The notes: generated by a model not told the origin, from the letters alone. A DNA stretch of 64,000 nucleotides from Penium margaritaceum (GCA_023375785.1 SZWC01009454.1:4368-68367); one strand, 5' to 3'. Shown: positions 33,135-46,319, counted from the stretch's first letter. Made by a program: numbers and translations.

Positions 33135-34390
33135 CCTTCTTGTTGCTGAACTTTGAGCAAAACTAAGGTAAAAAAAAATAAATTCTGTTTGTCTTTGTTA
33201 GCACAAAAGCTCGCCTGCACTGGAAGGAAAATTGAGAATGCCTAAATTTTCTCTACGTAATCCACCAAGAAAATTCAGGACTTCATCAGAAATCTCGGAC
33301 CTTTTTTTTTACACGCTCAATACACCCTAAGCCCCTTGTTTTGAGTTTCACATGAGGACAAGTGTTTCTGAGTATTGCTGAAACACAGAGACCTTCGGGT
33401 TTGCAACACACATGCAGGTGACCAACAAGATGAGTGCTATGACGGTCAACAAAGTTGGTACGCTCACTGCCAGTGGGACAAGAGCGAGCAACATGATGAG
33501 GCTGTTATCAATGGGAGAACAACGGAGAAGCCGCTTGCTCATGCCCAGTTATGGAATCAGGCAGAATGAAACAACTCATAGTGATTTTCAAACCCACTGT
33601 GCATGCAGGCCATCACTTCATACTCATTTATGTAGGGCCCAGGTGTTGATCTATTGATTTTCTTTGTCCATTTTTGTGTGTAAATGAATATGACAATTTG
33701 GCTGTATCCATGCTCATGGAGATCCCTGGTGGTGACCCAGGTGGCACAGACGTGGCGACGACCCGGTGGTACTCGGACCCCAGGTTGATCCCAGTGGTTC
33801 ATGAAGTAGTAGTGCCACACGTCTGCAGCTTGTAGAAGTACTCGTTGCCCCATTAAAAGGTCACTAGATTTTTCATTGCGATCCAGCCATTGGCCTCATT
33901 TGCGTAGTCTTGTATGTGAGATTTCTGAGCTGGTGCTTGTGCCTGATGTGTGTGGATGAATTACACCCGGCTCAAGTTTTTGCAGCTCTAGGTTCAGACA
34001 ACACCTCCTTCTGATGATTGTGCCTAGAGATATTTTCAAAACAGTGATCTTCAGTTTTTTTCTAGGCAAGCTAACACTGGCAAATGCGTCATCCACTGTG
34101 GTCCATGGCAACAACGTAGGTTGTGATCTTTTCCATTTCTATCTCTCTTTACTTTCGTTTAATGAGACTACAGGGTGTCTCTCCTAGCTCAATCCTCACT
34201 GTTTCACAATTGCACTGCTTGCTACCATATAAACCTACTGAGATAGTCTTGCTGAGCCAGAACAGTAGGAATAAGAAGCTTCCATTCATCTTCTTGAGTA
34301 GTGAGGCACCCCTTGTCAAGCTGCATGAAAGAGGCATCAATGAAAACAACAGCAAGAGTCGAAGTATGGCTGAGGTCCTGAAATTCAGCA
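33135..34390. other. Mostly non-coding; one unassigned minus-strand ORF
   Basis: The minus-strand ORF 33853-33557 (98 codons) has a varied, non-repetitive composition with aromatic residues (DVWHYYFMNHWDQPG). It could be a host exon remnant, but I do not recognise the family. The rest of the stretch shows nothing I can support. Confidence 0.3.
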
Positions 34391-35150
34391 GTCAGCAACG
34401 GCAACAGTGAAGCAGCTGCGGCAGCAGTGCTAGCAGGAGATTGCAGTATCACCAAATTTGTGAAATGGAGTTGCAGTGGGTGCAGCAGCCAGAAACTTCC
34501 ATTGACAGCAATACCATGACAGTTCTGGCCCCACGAGCATCAGCCGCTGTAGGAGAGCAGCAACAGAAGCAATGGCAGAAAAAGCATGAGCAGCAGTAGC
34601 GGCAGCACCAAAAGCAGGTGTAGCAGCCATGAGCATTATCAGCAGCAGCCACAGCAGCTGTGGGAAGAACCAGCAGTATCCATGATAGCTGTGGGGAACT
34701 GCACCAACTGCTGCAAGCAGCGGCAGCAGCAGAACCTGCACGTGGCAGCAACAGAAGTTGCGGACAACAGCAGCCGCAGCAGCAGCAGCAGCAGCAGCCA
34801 TGGGACACTAAAGCAATGGTAGTAGCAGCAGCCATGCGTATTGGCTGAAAGGAGCAACAGAAGTAGCAGCTTTGCGGCAGTAGCATGACAATTGCAGAGT
34901 AGCCGCAACCCCATCAATACATGCATGAACAGCTAAAGCTGCAGACGTGGCCGCATCAGCAAAAATGTCTGTTGTTGTTACTCCTGCCACAGCTAGAGCT
35001 GCAGCAGAAGTAACAGCTGTTGTCGCAGCCTCGGCCGGGGTGACACCCACCCACATTGATCCCACCAGCTTGCACCTCGTGGAAGCTGCGGGGAAGGTGC
35101 ACGCAACATCCGTGTGTGCCAAAGGAGAGGGGAAAAAAAAAGAAAGGAAT
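34391..35150. repeat. Orphan GCA/CAG-rich tract
   Basis: A dense agcagc, gcagcc and acagca stretch has a (CAG)n-like core near 34770-34800, ending in an Ala/Val-coding part (34940-35100) and a gggaaaaaaaaag run. It has the same texture as the E1, E4 and E7 leaders. No LTR or coding domain is attached. The Cys/Leu-rich ORFs on the minus strand are shadows of the repeat. Confidence 0.55.
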
Positions 35151-38100
35151 AAAAAGTAGAAATGGCTTAGAGGCAAGGGGAGACAAATGAGGGTGTTTGA
35201 GGTGCCTTCTAAGCACCTTAGGGGGGTTTTCCAGCAATCCTCAATCAGCTCACATCAAAATTCAAGTTGCTAAAATCAGCATTCTCCTTTTCTTGAATTC
35301 ATCAGTGGTAGCCATATTTGGTGTTCTAGGAGCCGTCAGACGATGCAGTGATCATGTCACCAAACTTACTTCGAATGCATGTTTTAATGTACCCATTGTA
35401 TACTACATGAAAAATGCACATATAGGACCCAAGAACATGGCCATTTGGTGTAGGGACAAGAAAGATATGGTTGTGCAAAGGTGGCTCTAGAAAACAAGAG
35501 ATGTTCTGGTTCAACCCTGAGCACGAAAGACTAACCCTAGATGGATTCGTAACCAATGGAAAAAGGTTCATCCGGAGCTTTGGGCGCTTTGGGATGGCGG
35601 CTATGGACGTATTTGTAGGGTAGGGGACTTTGGGCGGTCACAACCCCTGTTGGCGGTGCTACCAGTGGCAGTCTTGCTTGGTGCATCCAAACGGCCATAA
35701 CTCAGCTGCTTCTCCATGGATTAAGGATTTCTTGCATGGGTTATGAATCTCATGATGTTTAGTACCTAATGCACGTGTTAGTCACATCCTTGCTCCTTGG
35801 TTGAAGGCTTTGGAGTACCAAGGGGCTCTTGGCTGACTCTTTAAGGCCAGTACATATGGAAGCCTAGGGGTTGTTCTACGCACGCCAACCTTATCCATGA
35901 CTTTTCCATTCCCTTGTACTGAGTTCATCAAGTTTAGGGATTCATCCATTGCAAAAACCTCCTTGTCTCCAAGAAATGTGTTGCAAATGTCCATTGGATC
36001 CTACAAGTCTTATGCAGCACACATTGGTGCAAACCTCGCCGGGAGAATCGAACAACGGAAAGCTCGATCACTAGCAGCAATCTTCCTAGGAGAGAGTTGT
36101 GTAGGATCTGGAGGGATGGCCCACATCCTAAGGGATCAAGGGTGGGAGATTCATCACAAGGGTACGGCCTATGACCGTCATGCCGGGCACCCCTCAGTTC
36201 ACATTTAGGTAGTCATGTTTTTTCACCAGTGTCCCAAATCATCAAGAAATGTGGTCACATCCTAAGTCTGATAAGCGGTCATCCCATACTTGAGAGATCC
36301 CCTCCACCTGAACTCACCTCCACCAACCACAGAAACAACAGCAGTATACATAACAATCAAAGCAACAGTGACAACAGCTAGATAAATTGGGTTGGATTAA
36401 GTTGCACACTCCGCGAGAACCTTTCACCCTCTCTTTTGAAGGAGGTAGGATAAGTGGCTCAAAAAAGCCATATCATATTTTGCATGCCCACTGTGCTGGG
36501 GAAATGATGCTGAAATGTTTGCAGTAGTCATTTCCAATGTTTGGCAGTAAATGACCATATTCACATTTTCCACACCCACTGGGATGTGAGAAACGATATC
36601 AATATCCTTGACAACAGTGGCTTCAGGCCATAGCACATGGCATCACCAGGTGGCATGTTGAAGGGGATTTCTGGCACAAGTGATTTCACAACATCAGTAA
36701 CTGGCCAACAACGTCCCCATGAACACCATACATGACCAATTGCCTCACCTGTGAAACCGTGTATCAACAAGTGTTTTGGGAAGTGAACAAACTAGTGAAC
36801 ATTGATGGTTCATAGAACCTACTCAATATCACGTGGAGCCTATTGTATTTTCCATTCTATACAAGGAATGCTTATGTGGGCTTTGCTCACATCCATTCAT
36901 GTGGATTCTTTTCTGGAAATTGTTGACATGCAGGAATACACCTTTTGATACACTGATCAAGAAGTGCGTGAATTTGAGGTGATTAACCATAACTCATGAA
37001 CACGTGCCTTTGGTAAGCTCCACATGTAGCAGGAGAAGCGTACCATGCTGTTAGAGGTCTGGCAGCTAATGCACATAGGAGCCTAAAAGCAGCCAGACCC
37101 AGCAGGCATCACCGCCACCTTGGAAGAGGTCCTTGCAGCCAAACAGGCTATTCGCGACCGGAATTGACCAGATTCCATTAGTGAAGTGGCAGAGGCCATT
37201 GGAGATCCATCGGAGAAGATCTGTGTTCTAGAGGTGCGACTCAGCCGGCTTTGGCTTGACATCCCAACCAGGGCTGGATCGAATCACACCCTTTAGTAGC
37301 CTGTGGCAGTGCAGTAGAGCATAGCGTCCAGAAAGTTCTATCCCTCGGATAAAAGAAGAGCTTTTGATTATATTCAGGTCCTATACCAAACCACCTTGGC
37401 AACGGCTCTCAGGCCTTTTGAGCGTTGTGCCTTGGTGAGTCGCCCCAAATGAAAAAACATCTGTCACATGCATCTGGCTAGCAAGGAAGTTAGTTTATCT
37501 TGTTCTCTTGTACATACCGTGGATGTTCATTCTGTTGAGTTCATCACAGAACAGTTTTCTTCATTGTTTTCTGGTTCTGCAGCCCTCAATACTATGCCTC
37601 CTTGTTTTTATTCCCCTCTCGCTCACTCTTCACCAGCAATTCTCTCATATCTCCTTGCTTAGTAACTCTGCTCCTTCACTCAGCTCTGTAATTCGTTCCT
37701 GCCCACCTTTTGAATTCTCTCAGAGTGCCCTCATCTACCTCACACACTGCCATTGTACCTCACTTCTTCCACCTCCACTATCCCCTTTTCTGGCCAACGC
37801 GTGGCTCTCACACTTGCCCCTCAGCTTCCATCACTCTGCAGGTCTCTAGTGCATTGCATTGAATCTGTGTGCTTCTGCTCATTTGTGTTCCAAGTGTCTA
37901 ATTCTTCTGGAAAGACACATAGATAGCACCGTGGAAGTCATCAGTCGTGAGAGAGCATCCAACAATAGGGCCAGAGTGAATGAAACCAACGGCAAGAACG
38001 ATTTCATCCAAATATGTGAAGACCAGAAAGGGAACTGGGGCCTCAAAAGGCAAATCCGCACCAGGCTATGTGGTCTGCTGTGTCTGTGACCATAAACACT

Positions 38101-41100
38101 GGTTGTTAAAGCATCAATAACCTAGTGTGAGGGAAGATTGCAAAGTATTCCCCCAGGCACTGCTATATGTGGGGATGGAGTTGGGAGCACAGGACAGAAT
38201 GAGGCGAGAGAAACTAATGGATACATGGGTGGAGAGAATGGATGCAAAAATCATGGGAGAATAAAGAAGGAGAATTAAGATGGAAAATAGGGCAGACGTG
38301 ATGAAGATAAAGGGACACCAACTCGGCTGAAGAATAAGGTGACATAATCAAGGAAAATGTCTTCGGCATCACAGAGTTGACAGAAAATTGACCGCATAAA
38401 CCAGGGACATAGTTGAGAGCGAGGAAGATGATGCAATGGAACTATCATAGGATAAGACTCGTAGATTTTCTCCCCCAATTCTAGATAGTAGGACAAGGAA
38501 GGATAAGGAAAAACTGCAGCTGAGACTGTATTTGAAGATGTGCTTTGATCGTGTCACATGACAACCACACAACTGGGCTCAGGGCCCTAAACCACCAAGC
38601 GTTGGACATGAACAAGAAGTACAAGAAGGAACAAGGACAACCATGTGGAGAAAACTTACAACTGCGCTAGTCCTCTGGGAGTTGGACAGATGTAGTGCTA
38701 TCCCAAATGTAGACGAGGTACATATATGTACAATATGCATGTCAGCATCGAAAGGGTGTGATCCTTCAAGGGAGAGGACCATGGGAAGAAATGTTTTCAT
38801 GGTAGGTCATGTACCTTATTCCATAAAAATGGATAGCGCTCTTACTCAGAAAAAATGGTTCAAACACCAAAAAACATCAGTTTTTTTTTATGTATATAGA
38901 GAGCTGAAAGCTGCAGGAACACCCCATTTTCCTGTGAAGAATTGGGATCGGGTTCCACGAAGCTACTTTACTGGTCACAGCAGAATGCGCACAGCTTCCA
39001 TGAACAATCATGCCCATCTTGGAAGAGCCAAGAATCAAGGATTCGAAAAAAGTCAATCTTCCCTAAGTACAAAGACACAAATGAGAAAGATTTCAACGGT
39101 GAAGTAGACCACCAAGAAACCAAGACCACCTAACATTATCATGGAGCATAGGCACCACAGAATATGCATAAACAAACCAAGAAATGGAGTGGATGAAGAG
39201 GTAGATGTGGAAAAGGGACCGTAGACAGTTTTTCTTATGCAAAAATCAGGACATTGAGCAAGGCAGGATCTTGGGGACGTCAAGGAATCAAGATTGGCAA
39301 CAAGTTGAGTAAGACTCATGCTGTTGATAATGAACATGATCAAAACCATGGTGCAAGAGAAGGGTGTGAATTAGGAGAGGGAAGATAAGATTTGCTCCAG
39401 AGAAAAGCCAAAAGAAGAAGAGGAGGGAAGAAAGTTGACACACAGAAAAGCTTTTCATACTTAACGACATGCATTACAACCTGAAGAAAAGACCAGATAT
39501 CAACTTTTCAAGTCCCTCAACTACATAAAAATTCCATTTCCTGATCATCAACTGTGGTAAATAAAGAAGGCTGAATTTTAGCACAGGCACAAACAACAAC
39601 ACAGGTAGAAACAGGCTCCAACTACAAAAAAAAAAGTACAAAGTCTACACCATGAATAGGTGTCACCTTACATGACTCAGTGCAAACATTGTGACAAGAT
39701 CCAACGGTGTCTAAAGAAGACCGATATTAATCCATGTGGTGGGTAGTCCTGCATCAAGTTTTTAGAAGCCATCTAGCATGGAAGCATAGGGAAGGACAGG
39801 GACTGGCCACAAGCAATGAGATATCCTGGCAACATGGCAGATGTATGATGGTAAATAAAGGACGTGTGGTAGATCTGGAGAAAGAAGAGTCAAAGGAAAA
39901 GAAAGATCCAGCAATACGGGCCCAATGAGCATGCATGGCATATGCGAGGAGGGTGTTGTGATCCAAGAGGGAGAGCCAGAGGCAGATGCAAAAGAGGATT
40001 TCTTTTCCTCTCCTAGCCCTTGCCAATGCTGTGGAATTTTCCTGTCAGAAATATCTCCGAGAAGCTAACGAAGTTCACACATGTTGTTGGCAGGTGACTC
40101 GGTTCAGTTCCTGAACCGAGCCATCTTGAGAACAGCTCTCCGGTCTCAAACCGTTGTGCCCAAGTCAAGTCATCCCCTAAAAACATGTTAGCCATCGGCA
40201 TGGATGCAGTCCACTGCAGATGCAAGCAGAGGCACGTACAGATTTAAGTTGCTGGACTGCAGTTTTGATGCTTGATCAATACTGATTGCTGATTTCTGAA
40301 GCGATGGACTATCTCGTGCCCACCTAGACTCCTCAATTCCTTTTTCATGCATCCATATATCGACTTCTGTCTCTCTGTCACGCTTCTGTGCATTTCACTG
40401 CTTCTATTTTCTTCCACCCACCTGTGTTCCACACGTCTACTTCCAATGACGCGGCCCTTGCCCAGTAGGATGTTATTAATCTCACAGAATAGGTTTGTGA
40501 GCTTGGGCATAAGGTTGGGGACTGTGACCAGCAAAACTTAGAGTGTGAATGACCTTGCTGAAATATTGAAGGAAAGTGAGTATGCGTCAGTGGTTCTTTC
40601 TGAAAGCATGATGATCTTTCAAAATGAACTGTCAGTGTGCTGTGATCGACCTACCCAGTGACAGTGGAGTGGTAGAGGAGAAGTGCAAAGGCACTGAAAG
40701 GGTCAGAAAGCAGGCATTCAGTGGTTTTGGAATCGCATGTTTGTATCTGTTCGGTGATAGACTTGGATGTGAAATTGATAGAAAAAACACATGGTATGGG
40801 CACAGTTGGAAAGCAGTGGGGTAAACTCATGGGAAGGAAGTTGCATAAGGCAAAATTTGGACACAAGAAGGAAATATCCCTATGGAGAGAGGGCAAGGGG
40901 TAGCAGAGTGGCAGGATTGGCGGACCAGGTCATGGAGAACTGAACGGCAGCTATGCTAGATGTGGTGGGAGGGGTGAGTTGAACATTGTGGAGAAAGGAA
41001 ATTCCCACATGAGACAGGATGAGAAAATTGAGGTAAAAAAAAGATTGCCTATGAGTTATAACCTCTTTCTTAAGATTTGACTAAGCAGCTTGCTGAGCCT

Positions 41101-41550
41101 TGACCACTAAATGCAGCTCCTGGTTCGGTTCAGCAGTGAATATGTTAATGTCAGGCATTATTGCAATTTCCGGCTGGCAGAGTTGCAATTTCTCAAGTGG
41201 GCATGGTAAAAATATGGGTCCGAAAGCTCAGAACCACAATAGTGGCAAAAACAGCTTAACCCCAATGCAAGGAAACCCAGAGATAAAGCAGAGGAAGATG
41301 TTGATGAGAGAAAAACAGAGAACAGAGGCAAAGAACCAAGGAATCAAAGTGGAACCTAGAGGCAGGTAATCAGAGGTGAAAGACCAGCATGAGAAAGTGC
41401 TGGCCCAAGAAGGTGAATTCTGTAGGGATAGCCACCACTGCTTATGTGGTGAAGCTGCTGAAGAGGGAACTAATGAGTATGGTGATACGGAGAGTGATTG
41501 TAAAATCTATTGAATCTGATGCTGTGCTGCTGTAAGTACAAGGCACTGAA
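35151..41550. other. Long AT-rich non-coding stretch with scattered weak repeats
   Basis: No convincing gene. Features seen: at 37090-37260 a charged plus-strand stretch (TLEEVLAAKQAIRDRN; SEKICVLEVRLSRLW) that could be a gag-like remnant; segments at 37330-37460 and 40040-40190 that resemble each other (shared cagaaa, aacggctctc or aacagctctc, cgttgtgcc and aaaaacat) and so form a dispersed repeat; a pyrimidine-rich patch at 37500-37850; and a purine-rich expanse at 38100-39900. None has clear domain content. Confidence 0.35.
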
Positions 41551-42960
41551 AGAAGATCAAGATGCAGCTGATGATACGAAAAAAGCAGAGGGGACACTGA
41601 TAGCGGTGGCAGAAGATCATGTAGTGGTAGCAGTGGTGGTAGTGGTTCAAGCTCCTGAGGAAGATGTGGCTGGCCGGTGATTCAAGGAATCTGCTGATAC
41701 AAGAGAATTTGTCCCTAGTGTGACGAAAGTATTAGTGTGCACCTCAGTGGCCTGGCTAGCAGCTGTTGCTGGAACAAGAGTATTTCTCTTCCATAGAAAA
41801 GGTTACCATAGTCATCGGGACTATCATGCAGGTGTGATTGTGATTCTGGAAAGACCAGAGGTGAACTACTCTGCTGTGTCTACAGATTTGGCTATGGCAA
41901 CTGTAGCTGGGCCGATGAAAGGTTTTGAGTGGGAAGTTCCTGTACTACTGCTGTTGCTTGTGCACACCAATTTGAGAGGCAGTACAGATGGCAGTGGCAC
42001 AGTCGTTGCAGGTGTATCCACAGATGGGCAATGTTAGCACCACCCACTGCTACCTCCACTGTGCACTCGACTCAGTGTGTCCCATGTATCACTCTAGTAT
42101 CACTCCACCATTAGCTCATCATGATTTCAGCTGCTTCTCCTGTTACTACAACTATGTCTGAAGACTATGTCTGTCAAATTTTACTATCTAATGCACTTCT
42201 TACATAAACTGTTGTTGCAGATGTTGATGGTGCTTCCTGTTCAGAACCAGCTGCTACTTTTGGTGGGTGCTAGCAGCTGGTTGCAGTTGCTGGTTTTGCT
42301 ATCCTGGCTTAGTGTGCCGTGATACTGTACGCTGCTGCTGGAGATACTGTTACAATTGCCACTGTTGCTGGAGGTGTTACTGAAATGGCTACTAGTTCAA
42401 CTGAAGAAGAATATGCTGTTTCTTGTGAACACTTAGACATCAGCTATTATAGGCTGCTGCTGGCTATTTCTGCAGCCCTTTCTAGTTCCAGCTGCTGCTG
42501 CCAGTGCAGAATCTAGGGGGTAGTTTGGATGTCACCTCACAGCCATCACAACAAGATGGTTTGGCCACACAAATTGATGTGGCAGCATTGACCGCAAGTT
42601 TTCTGTTTTCACAAGAAGCAAATTTCAGCTCCTTGACCTTGACACATCATCTGTGTGGCCACACAACGGCCGTGCATTGGCCTTCAAATTGCCCCTAGAT
42701 GTTATCAGTCCAGAAGCCGGTTACCAGCACTAGCTGCTGCTGGCTGCTATCAGTTACTGGCTGCCCTAGACACTGGCTGCTTGGATGGCATCTGCTGTCC
42801 ACTGCAATGCCAGCTGCTATCAACCAATGTCTTCTTTGATGCTGACTATTTTGGCTGCTACCAGTAGCAGCTGCCAGTTAAGACAACAGCTGTTTTTGGC
42901 TGCTAGTGGCTAAAGTGCCTGCACAAGGCTGCCGAATGTTTGAAAGGCTACTACACGGTG
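41551..42960. repeat. Orphan GCTGCTG/GTGGTAGCAG-rich tract
   Basis: It is degenerate trinucleotide-rich DNA: Val/Ala-coding on the plus strand at 41560-42030, then recurring tggctgctatcag and agctgctgctgg words to about 42910. It resembles the copia leader tracts. No LTR or protein domain adjoins it. Confidence 0.5.
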
Positions 42961-43092
42961 ATTTTTTCCAGAAAAATACCTGTTTATCTCTGCTCCTACC
43001 GGCTTCCTTTGACTTCTATGTTCCTGGTTTCCAGCTCCTTTTAGCTCCTGTATGTTGCTACAGACTGCTGTTGCCGGCTTAGACATCAACTT

Positions 43093-43581
43093 CTATTGGC
43101 TGTTGTCCAATTTGATGGTGGCTTCTGTCCACTTGGATTTTGGCTGATAGCTACTAGCTGTTTCCTTAGGAATTGAGGTTCTGCTAGTGCTGTTACTACT
43201 CCAGTAGCTTACTACATCACCCGGGCTGATTTCAGCTGTGGATACTGCTAATTTTATTGACAGCTTCGGATCAAGCCATGAATACCTAGAGATGTTGGAT
43301 GGTCCCACATCGTGTGTCCCCTCATACATCTGATTCCATGTAAATGTGAGACAATCATAATACGCATGTGGTGAGGGAGTCATGTGAAGAACGCGTGGGG
43401 AGCCACCAATGATTACAGGTGACTGGTGATAGGTGGAGGAAGCGGCGGATGTGCTGGAGGGAAGCTTTGATAACGCAATCCGGCCATCCCACAGGATTGA
43501 TGAACTCTCATGGTTGGACCCGTGGCGAATCTCGGGAGTAGAGAATGGTCGAGTGCCAAACATGTGTGTTGCCAGAAACAT
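43093..43581 (-). CDS. Hypothetical ORF of 162 codons, not recognised
   Basis: This open frame runs from ATG 43581 to a stop at 43093. Its composition is ordinary and non-repetitive (TFTWNQMYEGTHDVGPSN; ISRYSWLDPKLSIKLAV), unlike the shadow ORFs around it. I do not recognise a domain. It has no signal peptide or membrane segment. It could be a single exon of a host gene or a chance frame in AT-balanced DNA. Confidence 0.25.
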   Translation of the reverse strand: MFLATHMFGTRPFSTPEIRHGSNHESSSILWDGRIALSKLPSSTSAASSTYHQSPVIIGGSPRVLHMTPSPHAYYDCLTFTWNQMYEGTHDVGPSNISRYSWLDPKLSIKLAVSTAEISPGDVVSYWSSNSTSRTSIPKETASSYQPKSKWTEATIKLDNSQ

Positions 43582-45299
43582 CCAGCAGTAGAGTCCGTAC
43601 AGATTGCAACCTCAACATAATGAAATAACCCGCAAATGACAAAAAGAACCAAGAATACCGATGGACCCAGAACACACATCACAAGCATATCTCTTTTCAC
43701 TGGGCTCCCATTTGAGTTGCATGTTTGAATAAATGAAGTGTACGGTTTCACTTATGTTCCAGCACATATGGATGTCACAGCCTTTATGTCTGTACAAAAC
43801 ATCACCTAAACCTTCCTAAAGCATTTAGGCCATGCCACAGCCTTCTTCCAGGCTACATGCATGGTCTTGGTGCGATGTGACATCTCATCATCAGTGTTCC
43901 CCATTTCCCTCAGCAGTGTGAAATTATATTGGGGCAAACCCAAGGAGGAAATAAGCCCTAGCAATTCCTAATACATGCCACCCTAAACTGTGTTTTGGTG
44001 ATGACTCAGTAACGACCCATTGAACTCATACAAGAGCCGGTGTACGCACCATTTTGAGTAGTGTGAAAATCTAACCCAGTAACAAAACCATCGCTGTAAA
44101 CCTCGCAAGGTTGGCCAACTACCACTGGCATGGACCCCTGGTAGAGACAGTGAGAAAGGTACGGAGCTCAAAGGCAGCATCTGCAAGAGGGATACAAGGG
44201 AGAGGGGTAAGGTACGAGAGGGTGAATGGAAAGCCATTCCCCCTTTATACAATGGATGAACAAATGGGGGGGGGGGGGGGGNNNNNNNNNNNNNNNNNNN
44301 NNNNNNNNNNNNNNNNNNNNNNNNNNNNNNNNNNNNNNNNNNNNNNNNNNNNNNNNGGGGGGGGGGGGGGGGGGGGATGAAACTGATGGAGGGCAGCCTG
44401 CAGTGTTTAGGGTGAGGAGGAAGATACATTAGAAGTGGTGGAGATTATGTAAGGGTGTTGGAGAGGGGAGGTGATGATGCGAGAGGGGAATTATGAAGAG
44501 GAAGGTGAGGTGCAAGAGGTGACATAGGAATATAAACAGGTAAGGCATAAGGGGTTTGTAGCGTAGGAGGTGTGAGGGTGGTTGGAACTGTCTTCCGTAA
44601 CATGAGAAGGGGAAAGAGAGACCGGTGGGGGAAGAAGTAGGATGCCTAGAGAAATGGAGAAAGGATGGTGGATGGAGGAGAGAGCAGATGAGGTGCGTCT
44701 TGGACTGGGCTGAGATGTTGTGTGCATGGGGGAGGGTATCAGAGAAATGGTGGAGCTGGTGGAAGGGATGTGTGGTTCTAGGGAGGGTATTTCAGAGAAC
44801 AGGTCGTGCGTTATGGAGGGTTTGACATGGGTTTGCACAAATTCTGCAGAAGTGTGTTTTTTTCAATATTCTTTTTGTATGATTCATTTTGCCACGAGGC
44901 CTTCCTTCAGAGCCTAATAGGGAAGGCCGCAATGCCTCCTCAACTCACTCACCATGACTCTCAGAGCAACGCTGCTTTCCTGACCCGCTAGGAGACCATC
45001 AATGTGAGCAAAATTATGAACAAGGATGTAGCAGGAAGGAAAGCTGATTCCACAGGCATTGCAGCCAGGGAGGGTGCATGCATATCCCTCAGAGGATTGC
45101 CTATTTCTGATAGAATTGATTGTTGGATTATTGGAAAACATCTATGGAACTGTGTTTTGGCTGTAATTCTAGAAAAGCTCTGCCTTAGCGAATGCACAAG
45201 TCTTGACAAGTAGCTTAGTGTCTCTGTAACCTGTAATTTGCATAGAGAGAAATACCTCCTTTATGGAAGGGACTTAGGATCGAAGCAATGAAGGGAAGG
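43582..45299. other. Non-coding stretch with a G-homopolymer gap
   Basis: No supported gene. A 75-N gap (44282-44356) lies between 16 G and 20 G. The region at 44370-44830 is purine-rich, and 44840-45240 has only short unremarkable frames. Confidence 0.45.
44282..44356. other. Assembly gap, 75 N, inside a G homopolymer
   Basis: G runs of 16 (44266-44281) and 20 (44357-44376) flank the N block. Confidence 0.95.
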
Positions 45300-45864
45300 C
45301 AGCTGCTCAAGGTCGGATTTTTCAACCGGCCTGAGGCAAATGGACTAGAAAACAGGGCCGGCACAACAGCACCTGCCGTCCTCTCCTAGCATTTCAGCTA
45401 GGAGAAGATATCACCCTTAGGACCACAGTTCCACACTGAGTAGCTCCTAGTCAATCACTTGCTAGCAACTGTGTACACTTAACACTTGGTCACTTTTGCG
45501 CGAGGTGCTAGTCAAAGACTAACTACTAGGGCTTAGACCAACCAGTGTCTTCTTTATTCTGTTCCTTATTTGGACAACTATGTGAGGAGCATCCAAGGCC
45601 GTATTGTGTAATTAGAATGATGAATGAGCCTAGTACATATAGTCCTAGGCCTGGCTTCTAAGGTGTGTGGGTAGTGGCACTTTTGGATGGCCACTCCACT
45701 CCACCTCACCAGCTCGCCAGTTGGCACATCCACTGACCACCAAGTGGCACATCCTCCTCATGCATGGAGAAATGTCTAAGAAACTTCCCCTCTGCAGGAT
45801 GGTCAAAAACCTTCCTGCGCACATCAAAGCTTGATCACTCGACATGTTGTCCCTAAGTCCAACA
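45300..45864 (-). repeat. Probable 3' LTR region of E8
   Basis: On the minus strand TGTTGG at 45864 could be the LTR start. A TATA-like ctatatgtacta follows near 45640, then a run rich in short direct motifs. No second copy exists in the window, so the boundaries are guesses. Confidence 0.4.
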
Positions 45865-45870
45865 TGCTAT

Positions 45871-45975
45871 CCATTGCGCTACACTTCTGGTGTCTCGCTT
45901 GGAATTGAATCACACACAAGGTTTGGGGGACTTACTCCAAGGGAAAAGTGCATGCCCAACCTGTCTGTTAAGCCA
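45871..45975 (-). other. tRNA-like promoter boxes (possible SINE scrap)
   Basis: On the minus strand an A-box-like TGGCTTAACAG (45975-45965) is followed 53 bp on by a B-box-like GATTCAATTCC (45911-45901). A second A-box-like TAGCGCAATGG lies at 45881-45871, followed by a TGTTG...CAACA hairpin. No clean cloverleaf forms, so this is not called a tRNA gene. Confidence 0.3.
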
Positions 45976-46105
45976 TAGCACTAGACATGGGGGACAAAAG
46001 GAAAAAAATCTCTCCCTTGCACCTTATGCCACCTGCTGTGGTAGTTTTCTTCCGCATGAACCCGCAGCTCTGTGTTGTGTTTGTGCACGTCAGCTTTCTT
46101 GGTCT

Positions 46106-46262
46106 TCAGTTCTCATCTCTTGCATCCACCATGCGGACTCCTCGAGCACCAGCAACATGCAAGTTGCTCTCTAGCGGCTTTGTCAAGAATTCTGCAAGCA
46201 TTTTCTTGGTTGCGACATGCTCTAGTTCCACAACACCCTTGGCAACAAGGTCACGTGAGTAG
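46106..46262 (-). pseudogene. E8 RNase H C-terminal end
   Basis: The string ATKKMLAEFLTKPLES on the minus strand is the standard copia RNase H C-terminus. A KHIDIRYHYSRDLV pattern precedes it. The catalytic N-terminal part is not recognisable. Confidence 0.65.
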
Positions 46263-46319
46263 TGGTACCGAATGTCGATGTGCTTTGTACACCGGGAGAT
46301 CACCGCAACCGCAAAGAAG

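Noticed and set aside
34430-34926. Cys/Leu/Ala-rich minus-strand ORFs
   Set aside because: Shadow frames of the CAG-rich tract; the Cys runs are not zinc fingers.
45841-45990. A genuine tRNA gene
   Set aside because: Box-like strings exist, but acceptor and anticodon stems do not pair and no cloverleaf forms.
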